This document shows, piece by piece, positions 10,075 through 22,504 of a stretch of 59,500 nucleotides of DNA. A program made the position numbers and the translations under genes. Under the pieces are notes generated by a model. That model did not search any database, was not told where the DNA came from, and saw nothing but the letters and a program-made list of their open reading frames with translations. Each line of letters opens with the position of its first letter. Position 1 is the first letter of the stretch. The stretch is from Adiantum capillus-veneris (taxonomy: Eukaryota; Streptophyta; Polypodiopsida; Polypodiales; Pteridaceae): contig CM043942.1 in the NCBI GenBank assembly GCA_014529385.2, positions 61,729,184 to 61,788,683 of the forward strand, given 5' to 3'.

Positions 10075-11619
10075 TCTCTTTTGCTTCGCTTCTTTGTAAA
10101 TTGTGGTTTTTGATGTCGCAATGTAGAGGACTTTCTTCCATGATGCCATCCCCTTCTCCACCCCTGGAGTGCATATGTGTAAACCCAATGGCAGTGGTTA
10201 ATAGTCTCATCCACATGTAAGGTGCAACATGAACAAGTCCAATCATAGACAACATTGCCAGCCCATGTGAGCACTAGCAAACAAGAATTAGTTGATATGA
10301 AAATCATAGAGGAATGACAAAAGTCTATACATGACACCATGGGATAGGCCCAACATCTAGCCAAAACTCCAAACGTGTAGGTCGAAACTCAAATCCTCCT
10401 CCGATGCCTTGTAGGAGCTGGCTAAAGTATCCCATTGATGACTAAAGTCTTCGCAGGTGTGTTGTCATCCCTTCTTAGGTAGAAAGCCCTTTGAAAGAAG
10501 TTTGTATGTTTTTCTTAGCTTTGTGTTGTAGCCCATTCATATTTAGTTTGCTCTGTAGCCTCCCTTCAAAGGATTTGCTTGTTGGGAATTGATATTTATC
10601 TAGGGAGTTTCTAGTTCTTTTGAAAGCCTATACCTGTTTATGTGAGTTGTAGGTTGTAACTTCAAGCTTGCTAAAGGTGGCATAAAGTAGTTAAGGGAGT
10701 GTGGAGTGGAATAGTCCAACGAGATAGTTAGAGCCTATATAATCTTGTGAGGGGCATTTTTTGAACCCTCCAATGTCCTCAAGATTTGTGCACGCAACCC
10801 CAATTGCAGATCTCACCGCTCCCCCTTACTTAATAGCCCGTGGCCTTTAGTGTTGAGGCAAGCCTAGAGAATTTCTCGTGTTTTTTTGCTTATGTGGATC
10901 ATTAAAGGGCAAGCCTTGTGATTTCATCACTTGTTACTAATGAAAAAGGGGGGGTTATTTTTAAAAAGTGCAGAATTTTTTGATTGGTTAGTGGAAATAG
11001 AAGACACTCATTGCAAAGACACTCATTTCAAAGATTGAGGGAATCACTTATCATGATGGATTTCACATTTAAACAAGGTGAGGAAACACGAAGGCCTCCT
11101 AAATTAAGGGAAGGGTTAGATTTATGGAGAGTAAGTTTTAATGAGTGCCTAAAATCACATGGATTTTTTTTAAATATAAAATTCTATCATTCATTATACA
11201 TACATAATCACAAATGGGTTACCAAAATACACCTCTAATTTTTGAAAATTTCCAACCAATATATTCTCAATATTTTGTCTTGCACAATTTCCAAAAGATA
11301 AAAAAATCTTGAACAATACAACCAAAATAGATACAAGGGTATTTTGGGAATTTTTAAAACTTGAGAGATATTTAGGGAATTTTCCAAATTAGAGGGGTAT
11401 TTTGGTAAGCTTTCAAAATAATAAAGTGAAACGTGCACATTACACATTATCATTTGAAACCAAATAAAATAAAATAAAATAAATATAATAAAAAGACACT
11501 TTGAAAACTAAAACAAAAGAATATGTTAATATCTTCACAAAAAAAATTACATTCAATAATCATAGAAAATAAAAATAAAAATTAATGAAATGAATTTTTG
11601 TGAACTCCTTAAATGAAAA

Positions 11620-11620
<1 letters not shown>
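10075..11620. other. No recognisable gene; AT-rich intergenic sequence
   Basis: I find no long frame with protein-like composition. Frames here are short or ride on the preceding repeat. The part 11230-11600 is very AT-rich, with recurring 'gggtattttggtaa / gggaatttt' type words and short (AAAAT)n near 11465. Confidence 0.5.

Positions 11621-11621
<1 letters not shown>

Positions 11622-11663
<42 letters not shown>
11622..11663. repeat. (CT)n microsatellite
   Basis: About 21 CT units immediately upstream of the coding-like region at 11.66-14.54 kb. Confidence 0.96.
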
Positions 11664-11666
<3 letters not shown>

Positions 11667-14540
11667 AGTGTGTTTGTGTGTGCCAGCCAATTTCCAAAAG
11701 AAGATGATCAAGCCAGGAAGAAGCGCAAAGATGGTGCTCAGGGTATTCCAGTAGCAGCACTGGAACACACTGTAGTGTATAGATTCATCACTGAGACCAT
11801 CAACCTAAAAAATAACCCCACATATCTGCCAGAAAAGCTATTTGCAATGCTACTAGCCAAAGTGTTAGACCCAGAAGCCAATATAAGCATTACCCAATTC
11901 TTATATAGCAGTGTCATTTAACAGACTTCCAAAGCCAAATTTCGAAGTCTCTTTAAGGCTTGGTATGTCTGGCAATTTGTCTACTGGGCAAGCTTACCTG
12001 CAGTACCTGTTACTATTCATACAATTTGGGACAGAGTATCTGCTTCAAGAACAAAAAGAATCAATTTAGATTTATATGATGAAGAAACGAAGGATAGAAC
12101 CGGTTCAGACAAGGCTGGTTCACAGGCAAAAGAAAAGTCGGCCAAGCCACCACAGGACAAAGGCAAGGGCAAGGAGCTATTTGGGGAGCAACGCCCTACT
12201 ACTGACACATCCACTATATGTGCTGCTAAGAAGCCTAGAACTTTCAAACCTATCAAGGGTTCAAAACCAAAACTAGAATATCAGCTAGCACTGACACCTC
12301 TACTAAGCAGAGTACGCAAGAAAAGGAAAAACCTACAGACTAACCAATCCATACGATAGAGCAAGAAACAACTACCCAAATTGAAGCCACCAACCAAGCA
12401 TCTTGCAGTGGCTCTGCACAAGAAACCAGTAATCTAGCAATGGTCAACTTAGATCAGTTGTGCAGAGGTTGCAAACAACACCTCTTAAGGGAAGGCTGGT
12501 AATAAAGAAATCAGATAGAGCTGTCTTACCATATCCATTTCCAATGACAACCTATGAAACAAATCAAATTGATTTAGACGTAATCACTAAGGATGTGCAA
12601 CATCTATTCAGTCTGGTTGGAACACAATTGTAAATGCCATTGGTCAAATGATGGAGGCTCAAACCTCTGCCTCCAATGAGTACAACACTTCAAGAGGAAC
12701 TTCAGCAAGCCTAAGAGGACTTGAAGAAGCTAAGGGAGGAAAAGACCAGCTAGTCAACCTGAAACCTAGCCATGCAGATACAGGAACAATAGCACAAGAG
12801 AGAGAAGGAAGGACTAGAAAATAGGATTCATAAACTTCTCCAGGAAAATCAAATAATGCAAGAATCAAAAGAAGATGCTCTGAGAGATGTTGATCGCTAC
12901 CAAACGCTTTTAGAGGCGAAGAGATCAAATTACAGGGATTTATTTTAATGCACATCAAGCGACAAAGGACGCTATATCCCAAAAATACATCTACCACAAC
13001 TTAGTATAGATTGTGGATAAGAATGGGGACCTAACCCTTAATGTATGTGATCTTGAGACCTTCATTGAGATAGTCCAATCAGAGCTCAGAGAAAAAGCAG
13101 GACAATACAACACAACACCGGTTAATGAAGCTATCATTGAGTATATTGACAACCAACAATATAAGGATGAGGAGGATAAAGATCAAGATCAAGAACAACA
13201 ACACCAGAAGAAACTGTATGATAATGATGATGATGAGGATGGCACATGTGGCCATCATATTGGTTCAGTTGTTGGGGGTTCAACAACTGGGAGTACACCT
13301 CCAAATACGACTTCAGGTTTGCCAACTGAACACCACAAACCACCAGTTGTTGGGGGTTCAACAAACTGTGCGTACACCTCCAAATATGACTTCAGCTCAG
13401 CCAGTTGAACACCACAAACCACCACTTGGAAACAATCAAAGTCCACTCAGCAAACTGAAGGAGAGGTAGTCCAGGGAGGTTCAAGTCAGAATAAAGGGAA
13501 ATTGGTTTTATTGCTCATTGACTCTGAATCTGACCACAATCGTTCTACTGAGTTGCTAGCACTAAACAAGAGTCTGTGGAGAGCCAAAAATATTCAGATT
13601 GAGCAATTCTTGGACAATAATTTAGTGTACTTGGATCTGGAAAGATTTAAGATGCTCTATGTGGGAGCAAGATGGATGGTCGCAGACTAGAAGTCGGTCA
13701 GTTGCCACGACCAGGCAGTTTGTCAGTTACTTGCACATCTTGCATGTGTCCAAGTGCTGGAAAGAATTCCAGAATGGGACCTTACCATGAATGATAGGGT
13801 AGTGCATCCAAGGGCTATAGAATTGACCATAGCAAACCTCAGGTCACTTGGGTTTCAAGTGGAAATGCTCCTACACAAGTGCATGACTAAAAATAAAGCA
13901 ACAACTAAAGGAAATGTTGGTACAAATGCGAAGTGCCAGAGGTGTTCTGGATCTCAAGGTCAAGGATTTGTTAGAGTGCAATGAAGCTAGTAGCAGAGGA
14001 CCCAAGACCAAAATGACTATTAGAGAGTAGGAAACACATCTAAAGAGTATCTTTCACCTAGTCATACTTACAAGAAAAATGATGTTGCTGAAGAATAAAA
14101 AATTGCTAAATTTTCTAGAGTTTGTCCCTGATTTTCCAGCACTAATGTATGCCATCCCAACCAAAGAAGCTGAGTTACCTTGCTTCTTTCCAGCTCTCTA
14201 TCCACCTCACATTGAGCCAGCAGACCAGCAAAAATATCTTGAAATAACAGGTGGGCTCAGAACATGGTATGAGGAGGCGACTATGGAATGGATGGCATGG
14301 AATAAAGTATGTGCAAGGTGCACTATAGAAGAATATGACCAGTGATCTACTGGATGAACTCCACAGATTTCAGATGTTAATGGGTCAATGGAAGATTCAA
14401 ATAAAACGGCTTATTTGGATCGCCAATGAGCTGTTGCAACTGACAATTGAAGCATGCAAAATTCAGAGAAGGAACTGGCAACACAATATCTTGTGTTTCC
14501 AATTCCAGTGTTCCGTCTTTTCAGTTCCATTATTCTGAAG
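11664..14540 (+). pseudogene. Unrecognised decayed coding region, about 2.9 kb
   Basis: I do not recognise the protein. A plus frame from about 11664 to 12358 is interrupted by one TAA (11919-11921), yet amino-acid-like sequence continues past it (QTSKAKFRSLFKAWYVWQF), then a Lys-rich basic part (KEKSAKPPQDKGKGKE). After frame changes come a possible coiled coil (REKEGLENRIHKLLQENQIM near 12800-12850) and an acidic segment at 13013-13408 (DEEDKDQDQEQQHQKK). Later pieces lie at 13502-13690, 13754-13984 and 14079-14345 (NFLEFVPDFPALMYAIPTKE). All pieces are on the plus strand and in order, which suggests one former ORF of about 900 codons, perhaps transposon-encoded. There are no RT, integrase or transposase motifs. 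Confidence 0.4.
13266..13420 (+). repeat. Two-unit tandem repeat inside the decayed coding region
   Basis: A unit of about 75-78 bp beginning with ggttcaacaactg and ending gaacaccacaaaccacc occurs twice in tandem with several differences. It would encode a Gly-Ser-Thr/Pro-rich repeat. Confidence 0.8.
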
Positions 14541-15270
14541 TCTTAGGCTGAAGTGCTATCTGAGTCTGATATCTTTAATTCTAAGTACCAACCTGAAATG
14601 GCTGTATGAACAAAACCAACTCATTCCACAAAAGTGTGGGTTACAAATGTTGTAGGGATAGTAATGAATGTGCTGTTGAGCAATGATGGCTTGAACATAA
14701 AGGGAAAAGGCCAGGAGGTGAAGAATATCATGCAACAATCTATTGTTGCATTATCATTATCATCATACAAGAGCATCCCTAGCACTAGAATGCAGTGTTG
14801 CCTTCACTTGCTACAGATTTTAGCACTGCCCCTAGCCAGCTAGTGTACCTTTTTCTCTCCAAATTGTTGGGAAAGGTACAAGCGCACTGGCTGCTCAAGC
14901 ACTAGAGAGATGGAAAAAACTATGTACTAATACAAAAATAACACAAATAGCATTGGAGTTTGTAGACTTGAGTTATATCAAGTGGACATTGATGCTAAAT
15001 TAAGACTTTTTTTAGGATTTAAGATATGAAATACCTTTCTCAAATGGACATTGATGCTAAATTAAGACTTTTATCTTAGGTTAGGATTTAGGATATGAAA
15101 TACCTTTCTCAAATTAGTTGAGACTTAGCTCCATCAAAGTTACTGGTGACTCTTTGTGACCACTTTGGCTCTATGGTCTACATAGGGCACTTGATAGCCT
15201 CAGGATCTCATGATCAGATTGTCTTCATTCATGAGAGAAAGTTATAGGATCTCTTGTGATAATTGTGCTT

Positions 15271-15272
<2 letters not shown>
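14541..15272. repeat. No gene; contains an imperfect two-unit tandem repeat at about 14985-15115
   Basis: The segment ggacattgatgctaaatt...gatatgaaatacctttctcaaa is repeated with a period of about 65-75 bp (first copy about 14985-15039, second about 15044-15115). The rest of the stretch shows no supported gene. Confidence 0.7.
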
Positions 15273-15356
<84 letters not shown>

Positions 15357-15468
15357 TGTCCTCTGCATACAAGAAATGCTCTTTTTCAGTTTCCTTGTGA
15401 TATAAGTTGGAGCAAGTCATGCATTTGTATTCAATTGCTTGAAGTGTGCCACAAAAGCTTCATGGGAC

Positions 15469-15502
<34 letters not shown>

Positions 15503-15503
15503 T

Positions 15504-15579
<76 letters not shown>

Positions 15580-15691
15580 TGTCCTCTGCATACAAGAAAT
15601 GCTCTTTTTCAGTTTCCTTGTGATATAAGTGGAGCAAGTCATGCATTTGTATTCAATTGCTTGAAGTGTGCCACAAAAGCTTCATGGGACT

Positions 15692-15762
<71 letters not shown>
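15273..15762. repeat. Composite minisatellite: 120-bp unit alternating with (CT)n
   Basis: Order: (CT)n 15273-15352, unit copy 1 about 15353-15470, poly-C to about 15500, (CT)n about 15510-15574, unit copy 2 about 15575-15695, (CT)n 15697-15762. The unit begins attatgtcctctgcatacaa and ends cttcatgggactcccc. The two copies are almost identical apart from a one-base indel. The poly-C run is found only after copy 1. Confidence 0.92.
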
Positions 15763-15764
<2 letters not shown>

Positions 15765-17194
15765 GCATGCTACTGAAGGTTTTTCTTTTTGTGTCTCGTG
15801 TTTGATTTTGGTTTTGTCACACCTCGGCTTGGTCTTGAGTAAGCAGGGTACTCTAGATGCCTACTTCCACAATGAATAAATCGCTAACTTCTCTATAGCT
15901 AAGTAAAGTTGTATACTAACGACTTTGTGTCAAAGGCGCCTTGTAGACTATTGTATATCCCACCGAATCTATTCATACACACAAAAGATGATTATTGCAA
16001 ACCTGATTTCTAACTTTCCCTCTCCTTTAAACCCTAGTTGCTTTCATAACAAAGCATAACACCCTCACTCTATGTTAAATTTTTTGGCTTTTGTAAATTG
16101 CAATGCACATTGAAAAACACGACTCCTACAATATGTCAATAAAATTTCTTGTCACTTTAGTGCTCCAATCTTATCGATGGCAAGTCTATGATTCAATCAG
16201 CTCCTTTATGAAGTTTATGTGACAATTCGCCTTTTGTTTTAATATACTTTATTATGCCTAGGCAAGCTTTATGATTTTATCACTTGTTTGTTTTTGCATG
16301 CCCTCAAAAATATCTCTAGCTAGCAACTTAGGCCCTTGTCACACTGGGGTGGGTGTCCCACTTTACAGTGGCCAGTCGTAGAAGATATCACACTTGGCTT
16401 AACAGAAACAAGCTTTCCCTCTTAAGCAACAAATGGGAATGGGCAAGTTGGCATACCACTTGCATTTTATGTTGCTTGTCAGAGTTTGAGCCCTGTGGAA
16501 TGTCTCGCCTATTTTGCATATGGCCACATTGAGAGAAGTAAGAAGTTATGTGAAATAGTCTTGCTTGGTGGGCATAGCTATAGAGAATCTATAGAACATA
16601 CACATATTAAAATCAAGCATCTAGCACTAAAGTAAACAAGTACAAAGTGCATTGGACAATTTATAAAAAGAATTGCATGTGTATTTATTAGACATATATG
16701 ATGATTGATTACCTCAATAACTGTCTATAAAATGGTCCAATTTCATGGCTTTCTCTACTCTACAATTGTTTAAGCAATTAGACCAAGGCACTCCTCTTTG
16801 CGGCCGTGTTTTGATGGATTTTGGAGTGCAGTTGGTTACTTGGATGGTTGTGATAGTTGTCACCTTGCTTTTATTATAAAATACGAGCGGATGAGTAGAA
16901 CCAATTAAGCAAAATTAATGGCTTAGATTGGGACTTGATGACCATTGGGGAGAAGCAAGTTGTGTCCCATAGGGATCACTATATGAAAGAGGGCTAATAA
17001 AGTAGAGAATTGAATCGAGCAAAGGGTTGCAGTTTAATCATTCTGCTTAAATCCTATTCCTTAGTTTATTTTTAGATTGCCATTCAGCCTGGTAATATCG
17101 TTGGCCGTTTAGTCTCTAGATCGGGGACCCATCTTTGAGGCACCCATCGTACCCGAATCAAGCGTAGACAATTTTCTCTTATTTCTCGTAGATC

Positions 17195-17195
<1 letters not shown>
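15763..17195. other. No recognisable gene
   Basis: AT-rich intergenic sequence. I find no frame over about 60 codons with protein-like composition, no tRNA fold and no repeat beyond scattered short words. Confidence 0.5.

Positions 17196-17274
<79 letters not shown>
17196..17274. repeat. (GA)n microsatellite
   Basis: About 39 uninterrupted GA units. Confidence 0.97.
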
Positions 17275-17276
<2 letters not shown>

Positions 17277-18535
17277 CATGTTGTCATAGTTGGAGGGACT
17301 TGGCTGTCGATCACAGAGCCTGGTGCAAAATATATATGAGGATGAAAATGATCGGATAAAGAATTGTCTTTGTGCTACATAACAATTATGCAAAGGAGAA
17401 CGTTGGCCTAGAATATATAAGATGCATTGCCAAACAAGGACATACGTAGATTGACATCAACCACCTAGGAATAAAATAAACATGTACAAAGTGCATTGAG
17501 TATTGCAGTACATAAGTTGTGAATTGTCCAACTATGAGAAAAGAAGTACGTACAATATATTTGATATATAAATATGATGATCAAGATTGAGAATGTACTA
17601 CTGAGAAAACATGTAGGTAAACTAAACTTAAGGAAGCATTGAAAAACTCAAAAATACAAAAAGCATCAATATACTATAAAAATTAAACTGCACTACTGAC
17701 CTGATAATCATGTACGCCAATCGTGCAAGCTAGAGGACAATGTTTGAGTCAAGCTACAATAAGCAATGTGAATAGTTAAACGTTTCATCTTGCAATAAAG
17801 CGTCACAAAGTGAAAATGATAAATATACAGTGCACATCATGCAAGTATGGTGGAGAGTTGAAACTTTGGTCTCTCCAAAAATTATAAGAAATGAAAGTCG
17901 TGCCTTGCCCAGTAGCATTTATCTGTTGGGCCAAGCAAATGCATAGGCATGGGGAGTTGGATGCAGATAACGAACCTTGCAATGTTGTCGAGCTGGAGTC
18001 GTGCTTGTTCAATCGAAACATCCACTATTGTGAATATATGTCCTCTTTGTCAGATACAAACGCGGGTGAAGACAAATACAAAAGATGCAGAATATAGATT
18101 AATAACTTAAAGAGAAGTAGAGCTAATTTTATGTTCTACATCATTAAAGTATTGGAGTCCTGCATAGTGAAAGAAGTGCCCTCGCTTCGCATCCTAAAAA
18201 CAATGAGACATAGCTTCGTGGCCCAGTCCTTGTTGGGCATATCCCACAATCAATGCATTTCAAGAGACGACAATCCGCACATACATGTCAACCAAGATAG
18301 TGCCACATGCCTTCAAGCCGAAAGCGTAGGTGATTGCATATGGTGCTATGCCCTTCGTTTCTTATATGCTAAGGATAGTCTAGGGATCCTTAACTCAATC
18401 TTTTGGCCATATTTCAAAAAATGACATTAGGTTACCACATCTCTCCTCTAGCCCTGGGGACGGTACATACCACAACTTTCGATTGATGTCGTACACTAAA
18501 TTAGATGTTGGATGCAAATATTTGTCAAAAAAATT
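17275..18535. other. No supported gene; two short unassigned plus-strand frames
   Basis: Plus frames 17891-18097 (contains CNVVELESCLFNRNIHYCEY) and 18131-18424 (ends LRFLYAKDSLGILNSIFWPY) have non-repetitive composition. They match nothing I know and lack context, so I do not call genes. The stretch ends where the left Gy1 terminal copy begins. Confidence 0.35.
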
Positions 18536-19394
18536 TGTAATGGAAATGGCCTATCACCTTTGAGAGTAGCGAAATTACAAAATTAGATACAACACTTTTG
18601 TGAGATTACTTTGAGAGCATAGCGGGTGAACTTAATTGATGGTAGCAACATAAACATGGTACTTAGTTAACTTGGCATGAACAATACTTTTGCAAGAGAG
18701 AGAATTTAGAGAACATGACAATAGTCAAGGATCGGATTCATATGGAGACGGTCTCCCCTCTAATAGGCATTTGAATTATAGTTTCTCTCATCAAGAGAGA
18801 CTTGGTACAATACAATCTTTGTATTCCTTGTGACCTAGGTGGTGCATTGAAGATGGAAAGCTTCATGCATCACAAACATAACATAAACTTTGTAGAAAGC
18901 ATTAACTATCCCAAGCCTCAGTCCCAAGGCCTCAAACACCTTCGAAGGTGGAAGGAGCTAGCGGGGAATGAGGATAGGGAAGAGGAAGAAGAAACGTTCC
19001 ATAGGAGAAAGAAATAGTTCCTCACGTATCATCACTCTTCTTGCTAGCATACATAATAGCATAGTAATGAAAGTGGAGAAGAGGGCAAGCTTAAGCATTG
19101 AAGCATGACTCTTGGTTGGATTTGCATTCCATACCCAAGAGCGTCCGTGTAGGCTCTTACTTCTCACAAGCTTGGAGAAGGAGGTGGAGTTCCTCTACTT
19201 TCACCAAGTGAGAATGATCCACAAAAAGAGTGTGTGTGTGGTATATATCCCCCTAGCACCCCCCTTGCTTGATTGGGGTGAGTTGCAACTTTTCCACATG
19301 CTGCAAGCTCATTGGACCCCTCTCCCCCTAGCCAATCACATGCAACATGCAGTCAAGTACATGGGTAGTCTTTTGACAAGTGTCCTATTTACCC

Positions 19395-19397
<3 letters not shown>

Positions 19398-19439
<42 letters not shown>
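19398..19439. repeat. (GA)n microsatellite in left Gy1 LTR
   Basis: About 20 GA units. The matching tract in the right copy is at 30797-30834, so the repeat belongs to the LTR. Confidence 0.95.
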
Positions 19440-19443
<4 letters not shown>

Positions 19444-19619
19444 AAAATATCTAGTTACTTGTTGGATGGAACTAGAAGCTCATTGGACCCCTCTTTATCC
19501 CAATCAATAGCATTCAAGCACATCATGTGGTTAAACTTAGTGAGAGTCTGACATGTGTCCCATGTGCCCTTTTAGAAAAGGGGTGTCCTTTGGGTGAGTG
19601 GAATAGTAGGTCAAAGATT

Positions 19620-20345
19620 CCCCTAAATTTGGGACTTTCATGCATAGGAAGCTTCTCAAGCAACTTCCTCATTAAGTTCGTAGGGTCTCTTTTTGACTCA
19701 AGCACCTTACCCCCCATGCATAGGAAGCTTCTCAAGCAACTTCCCCATTAAGTTTGTAGGGTCTCTTTCTGACCCAAGCACCTTACCCCCCCATGCATAG
19801 GAAGCTTCTCAAGAACCTTCCTCATTAAGTATGACAAGTACCTCAAGTACCTTAGTCATCAAGCATGACAAGCACCTTAGGTGGAGTTCCCACCTCAAGA
19901 TCGGCCCTAGCTTGCCTAAGTCAAAGGCAAGTTTAGGTCGGGTTCCCACCTCAAGCTCAGCACTAGCTTGCCTAAGGTCAAAGGTAACTTTAGATCGGGT
20001 TTCCACCTCAAGCTCAGCCCTAGCTTGCCTAAGGTCAAACGTAAGTTTAGGTCGGGTTCCTACGTCAAGTTCAGCCCTAGCTTGCCTAAGGTCAAAGGAC
20101 TTTTAACACTAACCATTGGAGGTCTTTAATGAAGCTAACCCTAAGCTCCATTAGATGCACGTTGCTCTTTGATAGACTACCTCCTTTTGGACCCCTATTC
20201 AAATGTAACCATCTCTCCTCTTGGTCCTTTTGAGGTAAGTCTACAAGCACTTATTGCACATTGCTCTTTGATAGACCATCTCCTTTTGGACCCCTATTGA
20301 GATGCAACCATCTCTCCTTTTGGTCCCCTGTTGAGATAGGTCTAG
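19620..20345. repeat. Three internal tandem repeats of the Gy1 LTR
   Basis: First, a unit with ggaagcttctcaagcaactt, period about 80-90 bp, about three units (19640-19815). Second, a unit ending cctagcttgcctaaggtcaa, period about 59 bp, four units (19870-20100); the right copy at 36800-36960 has about three, one shortened. Third, a unit with ttgctctttgatagac, about 110 bp, two units (20160-20345). No coding role is apparent. Confidence 0.85.
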
Positions 20346-21488
20346 AAGCACGTCTCTATTCTAACTCTTGTTCCCGTTTATTCTCCCACATTAAATGATC
20401 AGTTTAATATGAGCAAATCATTTGGTAAAGTTAGATATTAGATTTTATGACACGATTTTGTGAAGATGAGCCATGACCTACATTCCTTTGACTCCCTCTT
20501 GCTTCCATCTATGCATTCATCATCATCATCAATGCCAACATATACATTGTATCTATCCCTACAATCATCGTGCTCTTTGTGAGTGTTTCAATCATCATCC
20601 TTGTGGCTACAATTCCTTTTATATTCTCTCATGATCTCTTCATCTTTCATACCTTCTCTTCTTTCAATAATGTCTACCACAATATCCATCATCATGTAGA
20701 TCATGTCTACGAGAATCTACATTAGCCTGTGGCATTCTCATTTGGTATGCTGTCTACCACCACCACTGCTTTTGTTTTTTCTCTTATCTTTTAACTTAGC
20801 CTCATGGTCAAGCTCCTTTTGAGTTTCCCTCTATTATCAACATCACCATTGCTAGCATATCCATTGTATCTATCCTTCCGAAGGACAATTCAAATTCTTT
20901 GCTGCTTCCTTCACTTTCTTCTCTCTTTGGCCAAAGCACATTGCTCAAATGAAGCTATGTGAAATAAACTGTCTGGACGTCTTATGATTTTCACAAGTAA
21001 TATATCAATGGGGTATGTTGTTTGTCCTCTTGATAAGTCAGATTTGCCTTGCTCCTTTTTAGCTCCTTTGTCTTAATAGAACAGCCAAGATCTATCAGCA
21101 TCATATCGTCACACCCGAGACTTTTGACGCTCTTAGCTGGCTAGGTGAACTCATTGTCTTTAGTGGTTGTTACATCAAGATTTGAGGCTCCCGCTCCAAT
21201 TGTTGCTAACTCACTTTCATCGTAGCAACCCGCCAAGGTTTACAACAATAGAAATCAATCATGGGCGACCTCATCACCCGGAAATGCAAGGCGTCTTTAT
21301 GCTTTTTGATATGAAAACGGGACCAACGTTCAATTGCTCACCCTCGTGCGCACATAAAATTTACAGTTGTATCACAAGACATATCCTGCTTGTTGATGCC
21401 ACGGATGCAAGCACAATTCTCTGTGTTGTGTGAATGCTCGAGTGTTGACATGGAGGGGACGCGTTGGCTACCTTCGTGTAGTTTTGAA

Positions 21489-22500
21489 CGAATGGTTGGG
21501 CAACTTTAATTGATAAGCCATCTCATTGATTGGCTTAAGAATTTAAAAGGACCATAGTATCTTTTTGCTAGTTTAGCATAATACTCTTCGTGGCCCGAAG
21601 GATTCTTGCCCGTAGTATGCCTTAGATGAGCCTTGAGAAACTTTAGCAAGATCCAATTATTTTTCATAAAGGCTAAGGCTCTTCTGTGCTTATTAGTAGC
21701 AACCCTTTTTGCCTTTGCTTTGAGATGGATGTAACCTCTTTAATCTTTGGAAAAGATTCTTGTGAGTCTCGGTTATATTCATCAGCAGGTGAAGATCTTC
21801 CCATGTACTTTAAGTAGTAAGGGACTTTTGGATCTTCCCTGTTTAACCTCGGAAGGTGCTTTCCCCATGGAAGTATGTACAATGTCATTGTATGCATACT
21901 CTATAAGAGGTAGGTACTTATATCATTGAGAACGTTGATCTACTTCCATGACATAGGCTTTTAGTAGATTCAAGAATCGTTAGATTAGTTATTTCACTTT
22001 GGTCACCCGTTTGTGGATGATAGGCCAAAAGAGAAATTTAATCTACTTCTTAGATTCCAAAAGAGACCCTTCTAGAAATTACTGGTCATTTTAGGATCTT
22101 TGTCCGACACTATGGATGTTGGAAAGACATGATGCTTGAAAATTTGAAATCTAAAGAGGGTTGCCATTTGATGTGCCTTAATAGTCTTTTTGACAGGCAT
22201 AGAGTGTGTTTTCTTGTTAAGCCTATCGACTGAAACAATCCAAGTTGCTTCCCTCGAAGAGTGGACTATGGAATCCCTCTGGGTCCCGCATAAGGAGAAG
22301 TATGGGATTCATACATGATTTTCTTATTGTATGGGTGATTAACACATAGCCTATTGCTATTTGGACGATAACCATCCTTCAAGGTGAATGGTTCTTTTTT
22401 TCTTCCCTAATGCAATGGCCATAATTACAACTTAAAGTCTCGGTCAATAGCATACTCATCCATCATAAAAGATAGATCGTTGTGAGTTGCTATAGATACC
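21489..22500 (-). pseudogene. Gy1 integrase, decayed
   Basis: On the minus strand near 22120-21900, in shifting frames, I read SIVSDKDPKMTSNF followed by the KGLFWNL stretch. This is the gypsy integrase segment around the second catalytic Asp (SDRDPRF type). Further left is the segment before the integrase C-terminus, and near 21620-21490 KLAKRYYGPFKFL ending KLPNHS, the GPY/F module. The first Asp region and zinc finger are not clear in 22130-22500. The coding sequence stops abruptly at 21488, where the left LTR copy begins. Many stops and shifts exclude function. Confidence 0.65.
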
Positions 22501-22504
22501 ACAT

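Larger units (their letters stand above)
18536..21488 (-). repeat. Left terminal copy (3' LTR) of Gy1, about 2.95 kb
   Basis: Begins TGTAATGGAAATGG, the same as the sequence next to the primer binding site in the right copy. It holds the intact (empty) sites of both copia insertions found in the right copy, near 18752 and near 19840. It also carries a (GA)n tract (19398-19439) and several internal tandem repeats. The right edge joins directly to the integrase C-terminal coding remnant, so the polypurine tract and end of pol are deleted. Open frames within it are shadows; no gene is supported. Confidence 0.75.

Noticed and set aside
19620-20100. CRISPR-like array from regular repeats
   Set aside because: Units are contiguous tandem repeats without unique spacers, inside an LTR of a plant element; no cas genes.
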